From Mesocentrotus franciscanus (taxonomy: Eukaryota; Echinodermata; Echinoidea; Camarodonta; Strongylocentrotidae), in the NCBI GenBank assembly GCA_037976565.1, contig CP137680.1:14434325-14498324 (forward strand): 64,000 nucleotides of DNA, given 5' to 3'. The notes under the pieces are model-generated. The model did not search any database and was not told where the DNA came from. It saw only the letters and a program-made list of their open reading frames with translations. Within the stretch, counting starts at the first letter, position 1; the number at the start of each line of letters is the position of its first letter. The translations under genes were made by a program, and so were the position numbers. Of this stretch, positions 12,701 to 21,146 are shown one piece after another.

Positions 12701-15700
12701 GATGAGCCCTCATGCTCAGTATCTCATGAGAGAGAGGAATAAGCCCCCTGTAGGTGACCTTACGCTAGGGGAATACAACGAGAAGGTCATTCTTTATGGC
12801 TTCCTAATGGTAAGTGACATTTCTTCTGCATGTTGTGACTACGATTTATATTATTCTTTTAGAAGTGAAAATATTTCACCGCACCCCAACCACTACAGAA
12901 ATATAGCTTCCGATTGGGCAACCCTGTTAAAAAAAATAAAATAAAAATAAAGTAGATAAATAAAAGGTGAATTTCAGCATGGTTTATTATAATGTTTTCA
13001 AGGATAGCAATGTCTTTACAATATTTATTTTCAACTGTTGAGATCTTTTTGTGTGTGTTCTAAACATTCATCTGAAATTGCTAAGTCGTGCCACAATCCT
13101 GGACATCATAGAAGATATATAGTACACCAAGTTTCAAAGAAAATAATCTTAAGTAATATTAAGTTCTTTAAGGTCCTTTAAAAAAACTAATGTATTGGCG
13201 GGCCAAGTAGCTATAGGAATTAAATACAGATATGAAGTGCTTGGGGAGAATGTTACAATGATACATGTTTGTATTATTTCGCTTTATTTATAATATTATT
13301 TGATGATGCTTTCATTATTTGTGAAACAGATATTTTCTTCTGCACTGCCCATTGCCCCACTCATCGCTATCACTGTCTTGCTACTGGATATCAGGATAGA
13401 TGCGAAGAGATTACTCTGGTTTAACAGGAGACCTGTGGCTTTCATTGCATCTAGCATAGGTAAGTCATTGACTGAAATACTGGCATAATGCATAGGAGTG
13501 GATGCTGGTACATCACTTTATTGGTACTTCAGCAATACAGGAACATAATAACAATCTGGATTTATATAGCACTTAATACGGAATCGTCTCTAAGCACTTT
13601 ACAGATATTATTACCCCGGTCATCGGATTCATTCACGCACAATGTGCACCATCTCCACTACCTGGGGAGTATTCCTACCATATGGTCACCGTGAGGGCAT
13701 ATGGTAAACACAAATGCTTTTGTCATCCTACCGGGTCCCCATTTCTCTCTTGGGTATTTAGTGGCAAATGTAGATTAATGCCTTGCCAAAGGACATTAGT
13801 GCCGTGTCAGGGATCGAACCCACGACCATTGAATTCCAAGTCAAGTGCTTAAACCACTCGAGTATGACACTTCTTTAAGAAAAGTCCAGGACTTTACCTG
13901 ATCAATGGTCCGTGCAGAGCAGGGAAATGTCAAAGAAATAGAAAAGAGCAGCAGTCATTGTGGCCCACAAAGCAACAGGTTTAAATTGTAAAATAACAGG
14001 TTATGAACAAAGTTATTTATGAAATTTTAGTCGTAAAGTTTGCTTGAAAATGCTTAAGAACATGTCTCAGATTGCACTTGAGAGCATCTAGGAGCTTCCA
14101 GAGCCTTCATGCAGGCCCTGAAGCCCAGCCACAAGAGGCTTCAGACCTTGCGCACATCAGCTCATACTCCTTACGAGTTGCAATGTTTATGTGTTTGAAT
14201 ATTTGTTTGTGGATCATCCTGCATCAGTGTTGTCGAAAGTCAAAGCTTTGGAAAGTAGATTTGTTGGATTTCTTCATTTTCTTGAGAATTTTTGATGCAC
14301 CATTAAGTATAAAACTTTGTGTTTATGGTTGGCCAAAGACAAAATATATTTTGCTCTCTGGGTTTAATGTTAAAGTTAATTCAAAAACATAAGAATGTAA
14401 TGTGGAAAATTGAGGTACTAGATTTCAATTTCATACAATTAATAATAATAATATTGAATGGTATTTCTTTTGTGAGATACAAGGGTATATTGCACTTGCT
14501 TTGAGCATATTTTAACTCGTTATGCTGGCATATGGCATATACCCTTGTTAAAGTTAATACAAAAACATAAGAATGTAATGCGGAAAATTGAGGTCCTAGA
14601 TTTCATACAATTAATAATAATAATATTGAATGGCTTTTCTTTTGTGATACAAGGGTATATTGCCCTTGCCTTGAGCATATTTTAACTTGTTATGCTGGCA
14701 TATGGCATATTATAGAGATATTGACTGCTTTGAGAGGCCTGGCTGTTTTATAGGCTCAAGGGGACTGCACATCCTCCCATGACCCATGCGCCTGGGTGGG
14801 TGGCGCGCCTCGGGGTCAATGGGAGGATGCATCGTCTCCGAGAGCCAACAGCCAGGCCTCGAATATTAAAGCAGTCAATATGTCTTTTATATGCCAAATT
14901 GAAACAAAAAATCTACCAAGAATTCTTACCTTATCCTTTTATTGAGTAAAAATTGGTTAAATCATCACTAAAAATCTGAGACACTGTCTATAAATCTTCG
15001 CTGGAAAAATGACTGAAAGTTTCAATCATTTGGGAATCTCAGTCAAAGAGCACTGTATGGTGTCAGCGCTCGCACAAAGACAATTTTAACATGCAAACCA
15101 ATGGGGATCGCAGCATGAGGGCATTTTTAAAAAAGACTATTGACCTGTAGGCGGGTATGAGGGCACTTTTTAAAAGACTATTGACTGGTAGGCGGGTATG
15201 AGGGCACTTTTTTAAAGACTATTGACTGGTAGGCGGGCATGGCTAAAATCACGACTCCAATTTCGACCATTCAGATGGCTAGATTTCTAAAGTGAGGTAT
15301 ATAAAGCCTTGTATCCCACTCAAGGCCATTCAATATTATATGAATATCCATCCCCTGGGCGTTTGATTGATATGCTTTGTTTTTTACTCTCTTCATTTAG
15401 GGATGTGGTTCTCGATCCTGGATTTCATCAACTTTGCCGGTGTGGTGTCCAATGCTTTCATCATTGCATTCACAGCTCAGTGGGGCAAGAAGTACAGTAA
15501 TGTGGAAAAGCTCTGGATTGTCATAGGCTTCGAGGTAATCATCTTTAACATTTGCATTAGAGAAATAACACCGTCTTGCCACTTATCAAGAGATCCCCTA
15601 ATAGATACTTTTCTTCCCTGAGTAATATAATGTGATAGGCTTATTTTATGAGTCTATGTATTTTATGTTTCTCTTCAAATTCTGTGATTGTGTAATCACC

Positions 15701-18700
15701 ATGGTACTTAAGCACCCCTAAACATTCAGTGTTATCAACATTTTATCATGAAGCGTACCCTGTCATGCGTCTTACAGAAGGGCAGGATGGATGCATGAAC
15801 AGTGGATGTAGAGCTCCAGAAAATTTTTCCCAATGTCATAGAGCTCTGCCAACCATTCCTATTTTAGAAGAAATGATTCCTATTTGTAAACTTCAAACTA
15901 ATCTTAAGAATGTTCCTTTTTTCAGAAAACATTTGTTTAAAAAACATAAAAAGTGCACCATATTTTTTGGTTTGCCTCAAACAATTACCAATTTCTGCTT
16001 TGAAAGGTTTTCATTGCTCCGACTACACTTGTACAACTTGTTTTCCTTTCAATTCATATAAAATTGTACTTGTTAGAGAATGTATATATATTTCAGCAAT
16101 CAAAACCACAAATTTAACCAAAAAATGTGTTCCAGTCCTTCTGCTTGGCTTAAAACAACAATATATCCACTGAAAGGAACCACTCTTTCTTTTTGAGAAA
16201 ATAGTTGTAAAGATAGTCATTAATTATATAGTTGTTGCATATTATATCCCTCATGTATAGTTTTTTGCATTGCGATTGTACAGAGCACGAACTAGGGATA
16301 TTTTTACTATTAAATTTGAGAGAGTGAGAACATTTACTATTTGGCGTTGTATAGTAAATTCCGGAATCCACTTTTTCCACCGATCACCAATATTTCTGCG
16401 ATCGATATCGAAATTGATGTTCTTGATCTTGAGTACGAGTGCGATTTAATAGTTTCGAGAATCAGTCATTGTATATTTGTTTTATTATTATATCCCTTTC
16501 ACCTCAATCATTCCTTGGACACTTCTGTAATTACATGTACCTTACTCACATTCACATCACATTAAAATAAGAAATACAAGAAAATTGCACGGCTCAATTA
16601 AATGAAACATTGACGGATGCAATGTTTAGCTGGCGCCGCTGTACGGTACTGCAGTAGTGTTGTGCTATTGCAGTTACTGCACTGCGTAAATTGCACGGCC
16701 TGAGAGCCGTGAGTGCACCGCGGGAGTTGCCCGCTATGCATATGAGGCATTTTAAATCCCGTACGCTGACTAAATTTTGTCATTTTTAGGGGGGGGGGCG
16801 GGCGTGACTAATTAAGGAGAAGGAATTTTAATCTGGTAAATCGTTTACATTTTCTTTTTATTTAATTTAGGCATATGCCGCTGAAAACTCACAGTTCATA
16901 TTTCTTTGTAATAGTGAGATGCTCGTGTCTCATGAGGGATATAAAACAGATATACAATGTCTTTCTTGGCTCTAGCAAACTATGAGTTAATTCAGAGGCA
17001 TAACACGTAACTTTCCTCGAGGCAAATTTATATCAAATTTACTATACCCTCGGCAAGCCTCGGGTATAGTAAATTTGATATAAATTTGCTCTCGGGAAAG
17101 TTACTATTTATATGCCTCTTCATTAACTCATAGTTTTTGCTAGACCCTCGAAAGGTATTGTATATTTGTATACTAACTACTACCAATAATGATATTATCC
17201 CCCCTCTCTCTTTCATTTCAGCACATTGTATTTGCAGTGAAGTTCATGATCATGTACATCATTCCTGATGTACCGTCAGATATAGCACTCGCCATGAGGA
17301 GGGTGAGTTTTGAGTTTTTTCTCCATAGGGCGATTCCCCACTCTGCGTCCCCTATGACCTACATGTACCACTATTATCCATTCATGTCATCCAAAAGCGA
17401 AAAAGAAAGTCAAATCTGCTTTAGCGACCACCTTTATAGAAAGACCACCTGTCTATAAAAGACCGCATTTTTTCATTTCCCTTGAATATGGTTTCTCATT
17501 GGAACCTATACTAAAGGAACCTGTACATAATGACCACCTGCCTTTAAACTTTGTCTCAGATTCTGAAACAAAATCCTGGATTTAGCTCATGCTGCAATGA
17601 TAATTATAAACCTTTAGGTCAGTCAGGAACCCCATGACTTTTACAAGCCGATCACCTGTCTGATTATCATGATATTTATGATTGGAAATTGAAACCAAAT
17701 TGTGCGTTTTCCTAACGGTTTTCATAACACTACAGTCTATTGGGGAAAACGAGTATGGTAAAACTGGTCACTCAAAGATTTTTACTTTTTTGAGGCACTT
17801 CTTGATCATTTTGAAGCGCGATTTTTTTAGGGCTTCAATATTACACCATATCACAGACACTGATAACACGTAGGGCCATGCATCTCAGATTTAACATTGT
17901 TAAACGATGCCTTTAAAGACCACTTCTCATGTTTCCCTTGAGTGGTCTTTATATACAGGTTTTGCTGTATCAGGATAAGCCCATTGAAGAGTGGTTCTTT
18001 TTGGTATCGCTGCCAATTGGGCAGTTGTCATATCCAGAGATTTTTTTAAATTTTGGATGAAATAAAGGGATAATAGGCATATGGCACACGGGAAATATTA
18101 CACGGAATTGCCCCATTAATGATTTGTTTCTATAGCAAGTGTACTTTTTCTCACTTTGTGCAAGATAGGATTCAAGCAGATCATGTGTAACTGGACATTA
18201 GAAATGTTAAAATATACGGAAGAAAAATTTTTTTTTAGTGACCCTGAAACTCCAATTTAATTTAAGTCCCCAAAAAGATTTGATTTTCCCTTCTTTGCTC
18301 TTCTCATGTATTTGTCCAAAAAAAGAGAAGAAAAAAAGGGGTAGGGTAGACAAAATACGAGTAAGTGCTTTTGTCATGAATATTGAACTATAGGGAAAGT
18401 TTTTTCTCACTCCTTTTGGTCTATTTTGTCTTCATTCATCAGTGTAAAATATGTTGTATCTACCAAGATCATGCAAATACAGTGTAGTGTTCTCCAGATA
18501 CTACATTTTCTTCCTTTTTTTCTTCTCCATCTCGTTCCTTCAGGAGAAGTACCAGGTGGCCAAGATCTTGGAGGATGCCGAGAACGAGCCTCCCATGAAA
18601 AGTAAGGACTTTATGAGTCGCGTGATTCCTAGCGGGTCCGACTACAAGGGCCTCAATTACTATACCTCTGAGATGGATAGGATATCCAGCAGCAGCCAGT

Positions 18701-18786
18701 CGCTTGAACACAGTTTCAACGGCTCCGTCAATTACGCGGCCTCGGCTGCCGATGCCGATGCCGACGACACATACGAGAGAGGCTGA
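120..18786 (+). CDS. Anoctamin (TMEM16 family) membrane protein, 5'-truncated by window edge
   Basis: Fifteen exons: 120-274, 3646-3818, 4233-4391, 6339-6424, 7102-7223, 8255-8344, 9494-9646, 10641-10677, 10851-10960, 12073-12218, 12629-12809, 13330-13459, 15401-15534, 17222-17302, 18544-18786. Each has an AG acceptor and GT donor, and all junction phases agree, giving 2000 nt and 665 residues to a TGA. Family landmarks are LRGIYVDGFILHDE, YYGEQIAFYFAW (TM1), WKRKRVKLAYEWD, YENALIVKLFAFQFVNSYSS, EYNE (TM7), DIRIDAKR (TM8), RRPVA and IIPDVPSDI. Anoctamins are dimeric ten-helix proteins acting as Ca2+-activated chloride channels or phospholipid scramblases at the plasma membrane or ER. The start codon and N-terminal part lie left of the window. 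I cannot place it in a vertebrate paralogue group: its extracellular loops are unusually short and cysteine-poor. Family call very secure; channel versus scramblase is open. Confidence 0.95.
360..860. repeat. Long ACT/TAC trinucleotide tract with CTG/CCA variants
   Basis: About 500 bp of imperfect (CTA)n interrupted by GCT, CAC and ATC triplets, in the intron directly after the first anoctamin exon. It creates long poly-T, poly-L or poly-Y frames that are not genes. Confidence 0.95.
1812..1998 (-). mobile_element. Degraded tRNA-head SINE, family S2
   Basis: On the + strand it reads tgcctgactgctgaga ... aagtcctg..gggacttgg ... agaccactgc, matching the copy at 52528-52740 in order and spacing. 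The tRNA-like head is at the high-coordinate end. Promoter boxes are eroded. Confidence 0.6.
3646..3818 (+). CDS. Anoctamin exon: TM1
   Basis: Encodes the pre-TM1 helix and TM1: QPLWKIRNYYGEQIAFYFAW, then a hydrophobic run ending GYGLFL. The P-L-x-x-I-R-x-Y-x-G-E-x-I-x-x-Y-F-A-W signature is diagnostic for the family. The acceptor is ctctag|GAT, joined in phase 0 to the preceding exon; the donor is cctcag|gtaact. A longer ORF covering the same bases in another frame is spurious. Confidence 0.93.
4065..4155. repeat. Short inverted-repeat fragment (GGCCCGAATTCACAAAGG..)
   Basis: Contains two copies of AACCCATGGTTTAAA and ends in tttgggcc, opposite ggcccgaatt at its start. It looks like a MITE remnant in the intron before exon 4233. 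No second copy was seen in the window. Confidence 0.45.
4233..6424 (+). CDS. Anoctamin exons 4233-4391 and 6339-6424: TM1-TM2 loop and start of TM2
   Basis: Two exons encode a polar, strongly charged loop (begins IENYQHGVDAKERQ, contains NLSESDESLLANLT) and then enter TM2 at TPYYALVICLWG. Many anoctamins have several disulphide-forming cysteines in this loop. Here none occurs before the membrane segment; the only cysteine is inside TM2. NLS and NLT are potential N-glycosylation sequons if the loop is extracellular. Phases agree (AT|G and G|GT). Confidence 0.85.
4570..4818. mobile_element. MITE family P2, uninterrupted copy
   Basis: Ends AATAGCCCGGTTAACTAAC and ATGTTAGTAGACCGGTCT are inverted. 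The interior (gaactacaatacttggaatcc..) matches the copy at 60755-61475. This copy keeps the empty site cctgttattaatga that is split by a 498-bp insertion in the other. Confidence 0.8.
4919..5273 (-). mobile_element. tRNA-Ser-like SINE, family S1 (best copy)
   Basis: Reading the - strand, the head has an A box (TGGTCGAGTGG) and a perfect B box (GGTTCGAATCC). GTCGAGTGGTTTAAGG closely resembles the D arm of tRNA-Ser. A 7-bp acceptor-like pairing TGTCGTG/CACGGCA is visible. A body and a conserved 3' domain follow, containing AAGCGCTTAGAG and a GCGCTATATAAA-type motif, then an (ATT)n tail at 4919-4938. About 355 bp; transcribed by RNA polymerase III in active SINEs. It lies antisense in the intron between exons 4233-4391 and 6339-6424. 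Confidence 0.88.
5780..6058. mobile_element. MITE with ~70-bp terminal inverted repeats
   Basis: GGGGAGTGTTTCACAAAGAC at the left and its near-perfect inverse at the right (GTGAAACACTCCCC). The match extends through TTAAGTTGGACTTAACTA and GGCAGGCCGTTCATGCCACT. 279 bp, no coding capacity, inside an anoctamin intron. Confidence 0.88.
7102..10960 (+). CDS. Anoctamin exons 7102-7223, 8255-8344, 9494-9646, 10641-10677, 10851-10960: TM2-TM6 pore region
   Basis: After TM2 comes the conserved cytosolic stretch WKRKRVKLAYEWD and a short linker (SEPDRPEFYGTKERP). TM3 lies around FMTSFGILIFM and TM4 around VIMSVISVIIYRLF; then come TM5 and TM6 (LLNSISILILGKIYEKIA) and YENALIVKLFAFQFVNSYSS. A 37-nt microexon (10641-10677) encodes IYEKIAVKLNNW. 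In known scramblases the TM4-TM5 region lines the lipid groove, but the sequence alone does not decide whether this protein scrambles lipids. Confidence 0.9.
8035..8228. repeat. 32-bp minisatellite, about six copies
   Basis: Unit close to CAGCCTATATATTTCAACCTTCTGTGGTTATC, repeated head to tail with few changes. It ends about 26 bp before anoctamin exon 8255-8344, inside the branch-point and polypyrimidine neighbourhood. Confidence 0.95.
8771..8965. mobile_element. 195-bp TTAA-ended MITE, family T7
   Basis: Runs from TTAAAGCCCCACTGCACTA to TAGTGCAGACAGGCTTTAA. A second copy of identical length and orientation lies at 54979-55173. Internal matches include TTGTAGCTACTTG, ACAATGCCTAAG and GAGATAACCACCTG. 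Confidence 0.9.
9084..9404. mobile_element. Palindromic MITE family P1, copy 1
   Basis: The two halves are inverted: left CTATTTTCATAATTTAATGC..ATACGTCTTTGTGAAG, right GACGTATGCATTAAATTTG..ACATTACGAAAATGGCC. The centre holds CTAGGTAGG / CCCTACCTA. Further copies lie near 48939, 59376, 59907 and 60106. Confidence 0.85.
9838..10150 (-). pseudogene. Non-LTR retrotransposon (CR1/L2-type) ORF2 C-terminal fragment
   Basis: The - strand reads RKHIFSNRVVGLWNSLPEYV then SVNRFKNILDKYLF. This is the highly recognisable tail of many LINE reverse-transcriptase proteins (R..FFs.RV...WN.LP..V....S...FK..LD). Upstream (higher coordinates) the frame is broken by stops and shifts but still shows a basic RRRRGDMIDV-like patch. 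A dead, 5'-truncated insertion in the intron before the exon at 10641. Confidence 0.85.
11225..11985. mobile_element. Palindrome-headed non-autonomous element, family H (copy A)
   Basis: Begins with a near-perfect palindrome 11225-11380 (centre about 11302; arms include GGTTACATCGTGCTATCACC). A CpG-containing body follows. It ends with GACCAATCAGATGGCTAGAT and GAGGTATATAA, shared with copy B at 14714-15306. The terminal CCAAT and TATATAA look promoter-like. Confidence 0.75.
12073..13459 (+). CDS. Anoctamin exons 12073-12218, 12629-12809, 13330-13459: TM7-TM8 Ca2+ site
   Basis: The first exon ends in a hydrophobic helix (MLSLQVFVLMLVKPVPKF). The second carries a basic cytosolic segment (YVIRKVRKRTCCRKSQ) and reaches TM7 with GEYNEKVILYGFLM. 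The third carries SSALPIAPLIAI and DIRIDAKRLLWFNRRPVAF. In TMEM16A the TM7 glutamates spaced E-x-x-E and the TM8 pair E-x-x-x-D coordinate Ca2+. Here E-Y-N-E is kept and the TM8 pair is D-I-R-I-D, a conservative Glu-to-Asp change, so Ca2+ control is likely retained (inference). Confidence 0.9.
13540..13877 (-). mobile_element. tRNA-Ser-like SINE, family S1, copy 2
   Basis: Same order as the copy at 4919-5273. The B box is preserved as GGGTTCGATCCC, followed by a GACACGGCACTAATGTCC-type junction. The 3' domain has AAGTGCTTAGAGACG and TATATAAATCCAGATTGTTA. Antisense in the intron after anoctamin exon 13330-13459. Confidence 0.85.
14370..14710. repeat. Tandem duplication, unit about 179 bp, two copies
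   Basis: TTAAAGTTAATTCAAAAACA (14370) recurs as TTAAAGTTAATACAAAAACA (14549), and similarity continues through CAATTAATAATAATAATATT and TTATGCTGGCATATGGCATA in both units. It ends immediately before element H copy B. Confidence 0.9.
14714..15306. mobile_element. Palindrome-headed element, family H (copy B), with internal 41-bp tandem repeat
   Basis: Palindrome 14714-14886 is GC-rich at its centre (GGGTGGGTGGCGCGCC). The body includes three tandem units of about 41 bp (15108-15240; GACTATTGACTGGTAGGCGG). The tail GACCATTCAGATGGCTAGAT..GAGGTATATAAA matches copy A. Confidence 0.8.
15401..17302 (+). CDS. Anoctamin exons 15401-15534 and 17222-17302: TM9-TM10
   Basis: Encodes MWFSILDFINFAGVVSNAFI (TM9), a very short connection, and HIVFAVKFMIMYIIPDVPSDI (TM10 plus the conserved IPD-P-DI tail). 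The two exons meet in phase 0 (GAG|CAC), and the helix reads continuously through the junction. The long extracellular TM9-TM10 loop of typical vertebrate anoctamins is absent, leaving only about a dozen residues around QWGKKYSNVEK. No extra exon with family features was seen in the 1.7-kb intron. Confidence 0.9.
16195..17170. mobile_element. Palindrome-headed element, inverted orientation (family H-like)
   Basis: A palindrome at about 16950-17166 (centre about 17058; arms contain AAATTTACTATACCC and GGGTATAGTAAATTT) sits at the right end. A CpG-bearing body (for example 16625-16760) lies to its left. The architecture matches families at 11225 and 14714, but the sequence differs. The left boundary is uncertain. 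Confidence 0.6.
17544..17916 (-). mobile_element. TTAA-flanked MITE, family T4, copy 1
   Basis: Bounded by TTAA at 17544 and 17913. Shares CAGATTCTGAAACAAAATCC, AGTCTATTGGGGAAAA and GATAACACGTAGGGCCA with copies at 25358 (same orientation) and 57810 (opposite). Confidence 0.85.
18544..18786 (+). CDS. Anoctamin terminal exon (isoform ending ..DDTYERG)
   Basis: Starts in phase 0 after ttccttcag with EKYQVAKILEDAENEPPMK, the usual post-TM10 amphipathic segment. It continues into a polar, serine-rich and Ala/Asp-rich tail and ends at TGA 18784-18786. The GC-rich third positions contrast with the AT-rich flanks and support real coding. An internal donor-like site (ATGAAAA|GTAAGG, about 18601) could splice onward to the distal exon at 23060. 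I did not notice a canonical AATAAA in the first kilobase downstream. Confidence 0.85.
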   Translation, partial: EKYQVAKILEDAENEPPMKSKDFMSRVIPSGSDYKGLNYYTSEMDRISSSSQSLEHSFNGSVNYAASAADADADDTYERG

Positions 18787-20358
18787 TAGAACAGAGTATG
18801 CCGAACCAAATCGTTTTCTGTTGGTGGTTGGATATTTAGAAAAAAAACATAGTTTATTGGCATGCTATTATCTTTATTATATTTTGCTTCTTGCCGTTTA
18901 GAATCTTTACCATGCTCTGTTCTTGAAGTTTTATTCATCGCTTTATACTGTGCTGTGTGGGTTAAACTTACCTCGATGCTAAATTGTAACCAGATAATTA
19001 CACTTTTATATATACTGTAAAAACCAGGAAATTTTGTGTCCAGAAAACTTACAAGTTTCATCAGTTGGTCAGCTTCATGAAGCTTCATGCCAAGAAATAG
19101 TTTTTGTTGATGTACTTCTGTTATAAAGGTTTAGATACTAGATTACATGCACGTGCCCATGGCATTGCTGTACTTTGCTTTTGTTATTGATGCTGTACAT
19201 TAGGCATCTGGTAGCTATTATTCGTGCCACCATGATTTTTAAAAAAATGTTCTCAAAAGTGAATCCTGTGAATTTTTTGCAAATTTTCAAAAGTTTCTTG
19301 CCTTCAAAACGCCCCTTGTTAACGATCATTATCAATTTAGGGTTTTACCGGTTTTACAGTATATATCTGTGTATGATTAATACATTAACAACGTTATTAA
19401 TACCAGTAGGCCAAGGTAAGTTTGAATCACACAGCACAGCATTTATACGTATCTTTATGCCGAGATTAGTAATGGAATATCTCTCGGATCGCCATTTCAT
19501 TTGCATGCGTAATATTGAAGAAAAAAAATACTTGCTCCTGTCAATAGTTTGCTTTCATCTACCCTAATCTTCTTTTCTTGTGAAATTTAATCATCATATT
19601 CAGTATTCATATTCACACTTTTCTTTCTAGTTTCTTTTCATCTAACATTATCTTCAACTTTTAATTTAGTTTGCATATAACATACATGTCTCTGCATTTT
19701 CTATTCAGTACATATTCTTCTAATAGACATATATGTAGGAGAGAGATGTTACTTGAATATTGTGTTTTAACCTGAGTGAGTTTCTCATTCTTTATTCATC
19801 AATAACATTTCAACATCTTGTTTATCATCAATTTGTTTTTGTCCTTTCACATATTAATATAATTGCCATGTACTGGTGCAGAACAGTACTTGGGAAGCTT
19901 TGTACATTTCAAACATTAATTTTTTAAAAGAATTATTAATATTTGCTTCATATATGCAGTTTTTACAAATATTTCTTTCTTTAGTTTCTGGCAATTATTA
20001 TTTAAGGGTAACTTTGTCCCCTCTCTGATATCAAGGCCAAATATGTAACCCAAAGAATGTTTTTGTTCTTGAAATATTTATTTGATTAAAGGATTCTTAT
20101 CCCACCTCTGTGCCTCACAGCTACACAGTAACATTAATGTCAAATTATTTTGTGTTATATGCTCACCTTTATACTTGTATCTAAGTAACTTTTCATTAGT
20201 AATGGCAGACACGTTACCTTTTCTGGCAATCTGCATTTATTAACGCATTTCTCTTGACTTTTGTTCGGCAAACAACTACTCATCTTTGCAATCTGCATTT
20301 AGTAACAAATCCCTGTCACAATTTCACATTGGCAAACAAGAATTCTAACTTGCAATCT
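18787..20358. other. AT-rich anoctamin 3' flank / probable 3'UTR
   Basis: No coding-like frame or recognised repeat. It may be 3'UTR of the short isoform, or intron if splicing proceeds to 23060. Confidence 0.4.
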
Positions 20359-20885
20359 TTAAAGGGGAAGTCCACCCTGATATTAAGTTGGTTTTAATAG
20401 AACCAAGTTCGAGCAAAAACCGATTAAAAAATAAGCAAGTTATGAATTTTTGAAGGTGCGATCAATCAAACACGAATAGGCAACTCTGTAATGTATATTT
20501 TGTGAGCTCCCCTCCCATTTGCCCTGTACTAAAAAAACTTTAAAAATCTATATTTTCCCTTCAAATTTTTTTCAATCATACATTCTCCGAAAATATAATT
20601 ATTGCAAATATGTTTTTATACAGCACCTGTATGAAACAAATCTATTCCATCATAAATAATTAAGAAAATTAAAGGTTTATGACATTTTTTGTGCAGAGCG
20701 AATTGGAGAGGAGCTCACATGATACGTCACAGTGTTGCCAATATGTGTTTCACTGACGGCAACTTCAAAAATTCATAACTTTCTTATTTTTAATTGGATA
20801 CTGCTCAAACTTTCACTAATTTATTTCTTTCATATTTCTGATTTTATTAAAACCAAATTAATATCAGGGTGCACAACCCCTTTAA
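20359..20885. mobile_element. TTAA-flanked MITE, family T1
   Basis: Bounded by TTAA at both ends, with inverted termini: left TTAAAGGGGAAGTCCACCCT, right AGGGTGCACAACCCCTTTAA, extended by matching 'tgatattaa.ttggtttta' sequence. 527 bp with no transposase. A related right half lies at about 54605-54785. Termini and target site fit piggyBac- or Kolobok-type elements. Confidence 0.8.
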
Positions 20886-21146
20886 CTTTAATAATTTCTT
20901 GTTTTTGTATCTGCTTTATCTCTGCTTCAGCTTCATGTGGTCTCTATCCAGTGGAGGCTCCATCTTCTAACCCCACCTTATAACAGTGTATGTGATGGGG
21001 GCCGGCTGTGTGAGATAATTATCGTTATAGGCCTGTTGCATTGTCATATCGTATTCAGACATTTTATATTGTGCTCAATGAACAGCATAGTAAGCTCAAA
21101 AGCAGGAAAGCTATATAAAAAAAAAACAGCAAAGAACACCAGCTCC

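Noticed and set aside
16598..16783. Possible CpG-island promoter near 16620-16760
   Set aside because: The CpG-bearing stretch lies within a palindrome-headed mobile element in an intron, and no gene starts there.
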